A stretch of DNA of 64,000 bases, from contig CAVRDK010000004.1 in assembly GCA_963719855.1 (NCBI GenBank), forward strand, positions 62,001 to 126,000, given 5' to 3'. The DNA is from CAIQPV01 sp963719855. Its GTDB lineage: Bacteria > Pseudomonadota > Gammaproteobacteria > Burkholderiales > Gallionellaceae. This document shows, one piece after another, positions 58,451-64,000 of this stretch (positions within the stretch are counted from its first letter, which is position 1; the number at the start of each line of letters is the position of its first letter). The translations under genes and the position numbers were made by a program. The notes beneath the pieces were generated by a model that searched no databases, was not told where the DNA came from, and was given only the letters and a program-made list of their open reading frames with translations.

Positions 58451-59335
58451 ATGTCTCTCACGCCTTCCGCCGCCGACAAGAAAGCCCGCACGCTTTCCGA
58501 GGCGATGCCTTACATCCAGCGCTTTTTTGACAAGACCATCGTGGTCAAGTACGGCGGCAACGCCATGACCGATCCGCAATTGCAGGATAGTTTCGCGCGC
58601 GATGTGGTGCTGCTCAAGCTGGTCGGAATGAATCCGGTGGTGGTGCATGGCGGAGGCCCGCAGATCAACGAACTGCTGAAAAAAGTCGGCAAGCAGGGCG
58701 AGTTCGTGCAGGGCATGCGTGTCACCGACGAGGAGACCATGGACGTGGTCGAGATGGTGCTGGGCAAAGTCAACAAGGACATCGTCAACCTGATCAACAG
58801 GCACGGCGGCAAGGCGGTGGGGCTGACCGGACAGGATGGCGCGTTCATTCGCGCCGATAAGCTGCTGCTGGAGAGCAAGGATGAGCCGGGCAAGATGCTG
58901 GACATCGGTCTGGTGGGCGAAATCAGCAAGATAGACCCTTCGATCATCACCTTCCTGGATTCCGGCGATTTCATTCCGGTGATCGCACCCATCGGCGTGG
59001 CGCCGGATGGCGAGACGCTAAACATCAATGCCGACCTCGTGGCGGGCAAGCTGGCGGAAGTGTTGCACGCGGAGAAGCTGGTGCTGCTGACCAACACGCC
59101 GGGCGTGCTGGACAAGGACGGCAACCTGCTTACCGGGCTGACACCCAAACAGATAGATGCACTGGTAGAGGACGGTACGTTGTCCGGCGGTATGCTGCCC
59201 AAGATCAGTTCGGCGCTGGATGCCGCGCGCGGCGGGGTGAAAACGGTGCACATCATTGATGGTCGCGTGGAGCATGCGCTGCTGCTGGAAATTTTGACGG
59301 ACGAAGGTGTAGGCACACTGATAAAAAGCAAGTAA
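58451..59335 (+). CDS. argB: Acetylglutamate kinase
   Basis: A 294-aa enzyme of arginine synthesis that phosphorylates N-acetylglutamate. It shows TIVVKYGGNAMTD, VVVHGGGPQINELLKKVG, NADLVAGKLAEVLHAEKLVLLTNTPGVLD and GGMLPKISSALDAARGGV. Start ATG 58451 (MSLTPSAADKKA), after AAGGATATTTCA; an in-frame ATG at 58388 has no such support. Confidence 0.96.
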   Translation: MSLTPSAADKKARTLSEAMPYIQRFFDKTIVVKYGGNAMTDPQLQDSFARDVVLLKLVGMNPVVVHGGGPQINELLKKVGKQGEFVQGMRVTDEETMDVVEMVLGKVNKDIVNLINRHGGKAVGLTGQDGAFIRADKLLLESKDEPGKMLDIGLVGEISKIDPSIITFLDSGDFIPVIAPIGVAPDGETLNINADLVAGKLAEVLHAEKLVLLTNTPGVLDKDGNLLTGLTPKQIDALVEDGTLSGGMLPKISSALDAARGGVKTVHIIDGRVEHALLLEILTDEGVGTLIKSK

Positions 59336-59432
59336 ATTTAGCCACGGATAAACACAGATCTAGGAACTCCTACGAAATAACTCGCCGATATATGTGCAAA
59401 TATAAACGCTTCACCAGAAGCCAGTATTTCAA

Positions 59433-59492
59433 ACATGGATATACAAGATAAACAGGATTTGTTTGTATCCTGCTCATCCTGTTAATCCATGT
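59433..59492. repeat. Short imperfect hairpin repeat between argB and the nucleotidase gene
   Basis: Outer arms ACATGGAT / ATCCATGT and inner arms AACAGGAT / ATCCTGTT, with an extra ATCCTGCTC in the loop. The sequence type (AAGATAAACAGGAT... CATCCTGTTAATCCATG) is common in proteobacterial intergenic regions. Other degraded pieces lie at 59338-59360. Confidence 0.6.
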
Positions 59493-59510
59493 TACCAAGG
59501 CTTTTGAAGA

Positions 59511-60167
59511 ATGATGGAACCGGTATGGGTGTTCGACCTCGACAACACGCTGCATAATGCAACGCCGCATATCTTTCCGCACATCAATCGCAGTATGACT
59601 GCGTATTTGCAGCAGCATCTGGGGCTGGATGAACAGGCGGCGAGCGAGTTGCGTGTACATTACTGGCAGCGTTACGGCGCGACGCTCTCCGGCATGATGA
59701 AGCACCACAGTACTGACCCGGAACATTTTTTGTGGCATACGCACCAGTTCCCTGAGTTGCCGAACATGGTGCTGCGCGAACCGCGCTTGCGCCATGCGCT
59801 GCTTAAGTTGCCGGGACGCAAACTAGTGTTTTCCAACGCGCCGCAGCACTATGCGCATGCCGTGCTGAAGCTGTTGCGTGTGGACGATTTGTTCGACGAC
59901 GTGTTTGCCATCGAACATACGCGCTACCAGCCCAAGCCACAGATGGCAGGCTTCATGCGGTTGTTGCGCAAGCATCGCCTGAACCCGGCGCACTGCGTGA
60001 TGGTGGAAGACAGCGCGGAAAATTTGCAGGCGGCAAAGCGTCTGGGGATGCGAACCGTATGGGTAAATGCCACGCCGCATTCGCCCGCTTATGTGGACGT
60101 AAAAATTCGTAGTGTGATGGAGTTGCCGCGCGCTTTGTCGCGGCTAAAGGGTACTTCTAAAAATTGA
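59511..60167 (+). CDS. HAD-family pyrimidine 5'-nucleotidase-like protein
   Basis: A 218-aa HAD hydrolase. WVFDLDNTLHNATPHIFPHI is motif I of the SDT1-type pyrimidine nucleotidases; KLVFSNAPQHYAHAVL is motif II; YQPKPQMAGF and VMVEDSAENLQAAKRLGM are motifs III and IV. It probably removes phosphate from nucleoside monophosphates. The last residues GTSKN are encoded by the scar of repeat element A, which also supplies the stop codon (60165-60167). Confidence 0.85.
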   Translation: MMEPVWVFDLDNTLHNATPHIFPHINRSMTAYLQQHLGLDEQAASELRVHYWQRYGATLSGMMKHHSTDPEHFLWHTHQFPELPNMVLREPRLRHALLKLPGRKLVFSNAPQHYAHAVLKLLRVDDLFDDVFAIEHTRYQPKPQMAGFMRLLRKHRLNPAHCVMVEDSAENLQAAKRLGMRTVWVNATPHSPAYVDVKIRSVMELPRALSRLKGTSKN

Positions 60168-60179
60168 ATTTTTAGGGGT
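60153..60179. repeat. Scar of repeat element A (ends only)
   Basis: The 27-bp sequence ACTTCTAAAAATTGAATTTT(TAGGGGT) joins the left end (CCTCTAAAAAT) and right end (GAATTTTTAGAGG) of element A without the roughly 105-bp centre. It is flanked by GGGT and GCCC, as in copy 2. Confidence 0.8.
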
Positions 60180-60203
60180 GCCCTAATTTTAAAAGGGAAC
60201 AAC

Positions 60204-60782
60204 ATGGCCGCAAAACCGGGTGAACGCAAGCTGCAAATTCTGCAAACCATCGCCACCATGCTGGAACAGCCCAAGGGCGAGAAAATTACCACCGCCCTGC
60301 TCGCAGCCAAGCTGGAGCTTTCCGAAGCGGCGCTATACCGCCACTTCGCCAGCAAGGCGCAGATGTTCGAGGGGCTGATCGAGTTCATCGAGCAGACCGT
60401 GTTCGGACTGGCGAACAAGATCACCGCCGAGGAAACCAGCGGGCTGAGGCAAGTCGAAGGTATTGTCGCCATGCTACTCGGCTTCGCGCAGAAGAATCGC
60501 GGCATGACGCGCGTGCTGATTGGCGATGCGCTGGTAAATGAAGATGAACGCTTGCAGGCGCGTATCAACCAATTCCTCGACCGTATCGAGACCACGCTCA
60601 AGCAGGCGCTGCGCATTGCCGTGACACAGGGCGAGTTGGATGCCAGCACCGATGTGGGCGCGCATGCCAACGTGCTGCTGTGCTACGTTATCGGACGCTG
60701 GCAGTTGTTTGGCAAGAGCGGCTACGCGCGCGATCCGATGGCGCAGTGGGCGCAGCAGTGGGCGATACTCTCAAACAAATAA
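60204..60782 (+). CDS. slmA: Nucleoid occlusion factor SlmA
   Basis: A 192-aa TetR-family DNA-binding protein that blocks FtsZ assembly over the chromosome. The start KPGERKLQILQTIATMLEQP(K) and HTH ITTALLAAKLELSEAALYRH then FASKAQMFEGLIEFIEQTVF are typical of SlmA, as is the end (YVIGRWQLFGKSGYARDPM). A ribosome-binding site AAGGGAAC precedes the ATG. It lies 24 bp after the element A scar and 16 bp before the DAHP synthase gene. Confidence 0.95.
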   Translation: MAAKPGERKLQILQTIATMLEQPKGEKITTALLAAKLELSEAALYRHFASKAQMFEGLIEFIEQTVFGLANKITAEETSGLRQVEGIVAMLLGFAQKNRGMTRVLIGDALVNEDERLQARINQFLDRIETTLKQALRIAVTQGELDASTDVGAHANVLLCYVIGRWQLFGKSGYARDPMAQWAQQWAILSNK

Positions 60783-60798
60783 ACAAGGACAATCTTTC

Positions 60799-61917
60799 AT
60801 GATCCTGATCCTCTCTTCCAACACCGATCAACAAGGTGCAGACTACCTGCAGTTGACGGCGCATCTGGCCGGATTGCCTGGCATCCAGACGCGCGTGCAT
60901 GTCGAGCGCGGCGCTGAACAGTCGTTGACTGAAATTTATCTCATCGGTAATACCAAGGCACTGGATCTCGGCGATATGCAGGGCCTGCCCTGTGTCGAGC
61001 GTGTAGTGCGGGTGTCTGAGGAATACCGCATCCTCGGACGGCACAAGGACGATCAGCGCCCGACCCATTTCGAGTACAACGGCGTACGCTTCGGTCAGGA
61101 CACGCTCAACGTATTTGCCGGATTGTGCGCGGTGGACAACCGTGAGCATGTCGAGCTCATGCTCAAGGCGGTGCGCGACAACGGCCAGATATGCACGCGC
61201 ATGGGCGCGTACAAACCGCGCACCAGCCCATATGCGTTTCAGGGACACGGCAAGAATTGCCTGCCTTATGTGTTCGAGTTGGCGGGCAAATACGGCATCA
61301 AGGTGATCGCGATGGAAATCACCCATGAATCGCATCTCAACGAAATCAAAGAAGCATTGCATCAGACCGGCAATCCGACCGGCGTGATGTTGCAAATCGG
61401 CACGCGCAACACGCAAAACTTCGAGTTGCTGAAAATCGTCGGACGGCAGACCGAGATGCCGATCCTGCTCAAACGCGGTTTCGGCATCACCCTGGACGAA
61501 TCGCTGAATGCGGCGGAATATCTGGCTTCCGAGGGCAATCGCAACGTGGTGTTTTGCCTGCGCGGCATGAAAACCAACATGGGCGACCCGCACCGTAACT
61601 TTGTCGATTTCGCGCATGTCCCGGTAGTCAAGCGGCTGACGCGTATGCCGGTGTGCGTCGATCCCTCGCACTCGGTCGGCACCCGCGCCGCCTCGCCTGA
61701 CGGCATTCTCGACATGATGCATGTCACCGCACAGGGCGTGCTGGCCGGTGCCAACATGGTGCTGGTAGACTTTCATCCGGCGCCGCCAAAGGCGCTGGTG
61801 GATGGCCCGCAAGCCATGCTCTTAAAGGAATTGCCTTACTTCCTCGAAGATGTGCAGGTCGCACGTGAGGCGTATTTGCAGCGCGTCGCCCTCGCCGCCC
61901 GCCACAACAACGGCTAA
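60799..61917 (+). CDS. 3-deoxy-7-phosphoheptulonate (DAHP) synthase, type I-beta
   Basis: A 372-aa enzyme, first step of the shikimate pathway (PEP plus erythrose-4-phosphate). Residues about 1-80 form the ferredoxin-like regulatory domain. The barrel has MGAYKPRTSPYAFQGHG, EITHESHLNEIKE, LKRGFGITLDESLNAAEY, VFCLRGMKT and CVDPSHSVGTR; metal ligands lie in the Cys, His, Glu and Asp of these segments. KPRTSPYAFQG marks the I-beta branch as distinct from AroFGH. Start ATG 60799 follows ACAAGGACA; an upstream frame from 60640 lies inside slmA. Confidence 0.92.
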   Translation: MILILSSNTDQQGADYLQLTAHLAGLPGIQTRVHVERGAEQSLTEIYLIGNTKALDLGDMQGLPCVERVVRVSEEYRILGRHKDDQRPTHFEYNGVRFGQDTLNVFAGLCAVDNREHVELMLKAVRDNGQICTRMGAYKPRTSPYAFQGHGKNCLPYVFELAGKYGIKVIAMEITHESHLNEIKEALHQTGNPTGVMLQIGTRNTQNFELLKIVGRQTEMPILLKRGFGITLDESLNAAEYLASEGNRNVVFCLRGMKTNMGDPHRNFVDFAHVPVVKRLTRMPVCVDPSHSVGTRAASPDGILDMMHVTAQGVLAGANMVLVDFHPAPPKALVDGPQAMLLKELPYFLEDVQVAREAYLQRVALAARHNNG

Positions 61918-62035
61918 GTGTTGGCCGGTCGAAGCACGGGTTAATTGTCCCTCGAGATGATCTCCCGCATTGAGCAAGCGGCAAACAAAAGACCCGGTTC
62001 TTTCCGCGCCTTTGCATGAGGCGTCTTGGATATAT

Positions 62036-62413
62036 TTAATACCCGGTTTTTCTGCCCTCGATAACTGGTAACGCATCGTCGCTGATCAAAGCCCATATCA
62101 CGCGAACGATGGTCTCTGACGCTATCACCGTGTGCCGGTTGTTTGCTGAAGTAAGTTTTTCCCTTAATTCTCTACGCACGCTTGGAAGACCAGTCAGTTC
62201 AAAAATAACGTCTATTCGGTCGCCCAAGGCTACGATGTCATCAAGGCTTACTATCCTGAGGCCCGCTGCGATAGCTTGGGCTTTCCCCGGCGTGTCCATC
62301 TGCTCTGCCGCATAGGAGAGGTTGATTCCGCCCCCTTTCTTGCGTAGCATTTCGCCCATAAAAGCCGATCCGATTCTTCCCAGACCGATGATGGCAATAT
62401 TTTGTTTTTCCAT
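62036..62413 (-). CDS. Small NAD(P)-binding Rossmann protein, unknown function
   Basis: A 125-aa protein. MEKQNIAIIGLGRIGSAFMG is a classical GxGxxG Rossmann start, followed by YAAEQMDTPGKAQAIAAGLR and VIFELTGLPSVRRELRE; this is like the N-domain of homoserine or aspartate dehydrogenase, but no catalytic domain follows. The ribosome-binding site AGGGAGG is nine bases before ATG 62413. It could be a stand-alone NAD-binding sensor or a truncated enzyme. It is convergent with the DAHP synthase gene. Confidence 0.65.
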   Translation of the reverse strand: MEKQNIAIIGLGRIGSAFMGEMLRKKGGGINLSYAAEQMDTPGKAQAIAAGLRIVSLDDIVALGDRIDVIFELTGLPSVRRELREKLTSANNRHTVIASETIVRVIWALISDDALPVIEGRKTGY

Positions 62414-62696
62414 GCGTGCCTCCCTTGAGTTAATGAATAGCGTTGCGGTCTTCCCCGATCCATGCAATGCCCGCTTCGTCCGCAAGATAGTATAGGACGG
62501 ATTTGTGTATAAGTGTAACCCAAGTGCAGATTTTGGCTGCAACTGGAATCGCTGGCGTTCTTGTCAGGGCGTTAGCATAGAAAATGCTGGCAAGTTTGTT
62601 GCTGCAAGAAAATGCACGTCAAATACAATAACCAGCCGTAGCCCCTCCCTGTTAACCACATTTCATGTGAGGCGGGAAATGGCAATCAGATATTGG

Positions 62697-63042
62697 GTGA
62701 AGCCAGCCGATAAGCCGGGTTCTGTCGTGGACAGTCATTCCTCTAGGCGTTTCGTTACCTGACGCTCAAGCAACCTACCCGCAAGCGACGCGAGCAACGT
62801 CATAGCCTGCTTATTTGGTCTTGCTCCGAATGGAGTTTACCGTGCCGTCCGTGTTACCACGTCCGCGGTGGCTCTTACCCCGCCGTTTCACCCTCACCGT
62901 TCCCTTGCGGGACTTAGGCAGTTTATTTTCTGTGGCACTGTTCATCACCTCACGGTGTCCGGCCATTAACCGGCATTCTGCTCTATGGAGCCCGGACTTT
63001 CCTCTCCGCATTTTCATGCGCAGCGACTGTCTGGCTGGCTTC
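62697..63042 (-). ncRNA. rnpB: RNase P RNA (type A)
   Basis: Read on the minus strand, GAAGCCAGCCAGACAGTCGC starts the molecule, followed by GAGGAAAGTCCGGGCTCC (conserved region I), the GGTGAGGGTGAAACGGCGG block with GGTAAGAGCCACCGC, and the end GACAGAACCCGGCTTATC. The 5' GAAGCCAGCC pairs with 3' GGCTGGCTTC to form helix P1, which fixes both ends. The length of about 346 nt fits type A. It is the catalytic part of RNase P, which matures tRNA 5' ends. Confidence 0.95.
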
Positions 63043-63156
63043 GCTGTGGAGTCTATCATGGGAATGCAACGAGCGTCCGGGAACCCAGACTTTGGCTTCG
63101 GCGTAACACGCTTCGCGTATTAGCCTACACCGCAACAAGCCCGCTAGCGCGGTCGT

Positions 63157-63203
63157 GTTGTCCTCCCCGCCCTTACGGGCGCGGCGACTGTCTAGCCAGC
63201 TTC
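63157..63203 (-). repeat. Partial second copy of the RNase P RNA 5' end
   Basis: On the minus strand, GAAGCTGGCTAGACAGTCGC, CGCGCCCGTAAGGGCGG and GGAGGACAAC align with the first roughly 47 nt of rnpB (GAAGCCAGCCAGACAGTCGC, TGCGCATGAAAATGCGGAG, AGGAAAGT). It lies 114 bp upstream of the real 5' end and then diverges. The 63043-63313 gap holds only this piece and REP-like sequence (TCTGGGTTCCCGGACGCTC). Confidence 0.7.
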
Positions 63204-63313
63204 GGGACGGAGTTTAACACGGGGAAAATTGGGTGTCGGCCTGCTATGAAAATTCCGCTCCCAATACAACCCTGTCACCATGTAGGCTCATTAGCTGAAA
63301 TGGGGTTAGCAAT

Positions 63314-64000
63314 TTAATTGCCGACGCGCTGATATAATCGGAAGCGCTCGTTCTTGTCGCTGGATCGCCCGCCTTCCCATATTTTCTTCCATGCGTTTTC
63401 GTTTTCCATCGGCCCGGACGCTGGTCCGCTTTGCACCAGCAGCAAGTCGCAAGCATCGCGTGCATGACGGCGCGGAGTGATATTGCCAAAGTATTGCAGC
63501 ATGGCAAGTTGCGTATCGCCTACATTCCGGCTTGCCATACAACCGTACTGAGCGGGCAGTGCGTGCTTGAGGGATGCGACCATGCTACGGTAGCTCTTGC
63601 CGCTATCCAGCCAAGGCAGCCATAGGGTCATCGCCAGCAGCCAAATCAGAGTGACGCCCGCCGCCCAGTTGATGATGGCGCGGCGCATGGAGCGCCCTAC
63701 GCGCCATACCAGCACCAACCACAGCACAGTGGCGGCCAGCGCAATCCAGAACGAGGGAGTGTTGACCGCCGGTTCAAAGCCGGGCTGGTACTCTTTCAGT
63801 AACCGCGTAATCTTGGCGTGGTTGTCCAGCAGCAGCCCGGCCCAGCCCCACCACATCAGGATGGAGAGCAGGCCAAAGGTCATGATGCCGAACCAGTCCA
63901 GCGCATTGGCTGCACCGCGCCGCAACGTGGTGAGTGCGGCCGTGGCTAGCAAGGTGAGCGGCAACAGCATGGGCAATGCAAAGATGTCCTTGATGTTGGG
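63314..64000 (-). CDS. GT-C/PMT-like glycosyltransferase, C-terminal part
   Basis: The frame is open to the window edge, so the 5' end is missing; 228 residues remain. At least four hydrophobic helices are seen (FGIMTFGLLSILMWWGWAGL, FWIALAATVLWLVLVW, INWAAGVTLIWLLAMTLWLP) and then a soluble domain of about 90 residues (SGKSYRSMVASLKHALPAQY). This arrangement fits ArnT-like enzymes that transfer lipid-linked sugars in the periplasm. The upstream part with catalytic loops is not visible, so the family call is moderate. Confidence 0.65.
   Translation of the reverse strand, partial: PNIKDIFALPMLLPLTLLATAALTTLRRGAANALDWFGIMTFGLLSILMWWGWAGLLLDNHAKITRLLKEYQPGFEPAVNTPSFWIALAATVLWLVLVWRVGRSMRRAIINWAAGVTLIWLLAMTLWLPWLDSGKSYRSMVASLKHALPAQYGCMASRNVGDTQLAMLQYFGNITPRRHARDACDLLLVQSGPASGPMENENAWKKIWEGGRSSDKNERFRLYQRVGN

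Noticed and set aside
60688..61812. Long antisense frame opposite the DAHP synthase gene
   Set aside because: The plus strand encodes a complete conserved enzyme; the antisense product has no recognisable motif.
62815..63123. Open frames across the rnpB region
   Set aside because: The region is clearly RNase P RNA with pairing ends; the frames have no start signals or family match.

Overview
The window comes from a free-living, flagellated betaproteobacterium, most likely of the Nitrosomonadales/Gallionellaceae type. Evidence for this is the gene order pcnB-folK-deoxynucleoside kinase-panBCD, the hda-purM-purN block, a PA0069-type radical SAM gene, SlmA, RegB-type redox sensing, c-type hemes in signalling proteins, and the abundance of short dispersed hairpin elements. 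The assignment to family rests on recognition by eye, not on a search.

Layout. 0-2.2 kb: end of an NRAMP metal transporter, a 57-aa membrane protein and a soluble PRC/MgtE_N/CBS protein. 2.4-4.8 kb: sucCD and an ATP-grasp gene remnant. 4.8-10.3 kb (minus): late flagellar operon flhF-flhG-fliA-motC-motD ending in a formyltransferase. 10.6-16 kb (minus): envelope glycan operon GT9-GtrA-ArnT-like-sialidase-like-membrane protein. 16-22 kb (plus): YdcF, OsmC, lipoprotein parvulin, MFS and purB, separated by repeats. 22-29 kb (minus): two-partner secretion operon tpsB-tpsA-fecR. 29.3-36.3 kb (minus): panD/panC/panB, dNK, folK, pcnB, a PP-loop protein, a HAD phosphatase and hda. 36.4-41 kb (plus): purM, purN, DUF3108, RsmB-like, MarC. 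41-43.8 kb (minus): a PAS/heme chemoreceptor with its own sigma-28 promoter, then greB. 44-49.4 kb (minus): a lipid-remodelling cluster of GT4 glycosyltransferase, dgkA, PlcP-like phosphoesterase, olsB, olsA and two paralogous tiny membrane proteins. 50-52.2 kb: an Fnr-like regulator, then a 1.38-kb segment with TGT...ACA terminal inverted repeats that carries a DUF1924 cytochrome c. 52.2-64 kb: sodB, radical SAM, RegB-like kinase, DUF342/FapA, PCu(A)C chaperone, argB, nucleotidase, slmA, DAHP synthase, a Rossmann protein, RNase P RNA with a partial second 5' end, and a truncated glycosyltransferase.

How the genes may work together. FliA, made in the flagellar operon, should drive the chemoreceptor 35 kb away through a near-consensus sigma-28 site. 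The 44-49 kb genes could together replace phospholipids by glycolipids and ornithine lipids. The RegB-like kinase has a Met/His-rich periplasmic loop and lies near a PCu(A)C copper chaperone, which suggests a link between copper, quinone redox state and respiration.

The most novel material is (a) the TGT...ACA element with clustered 25-bp end repeats and no transposase, (b) the lipid-remodelling cluster with its paired SQRKGQ membrane proteins, (c) a 141-bp inverted-repeat element that supplies the C-termini of neighbouring proteins and has left a scar with only its ends, (d) a palindromic repeat lying in frame inside the extended signal peptide of the TpsA exoprotein, and (e) the partial duplication at rnpB. 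No tRNA, rRNA, CRISPR array or complete insertion sequence was seen.
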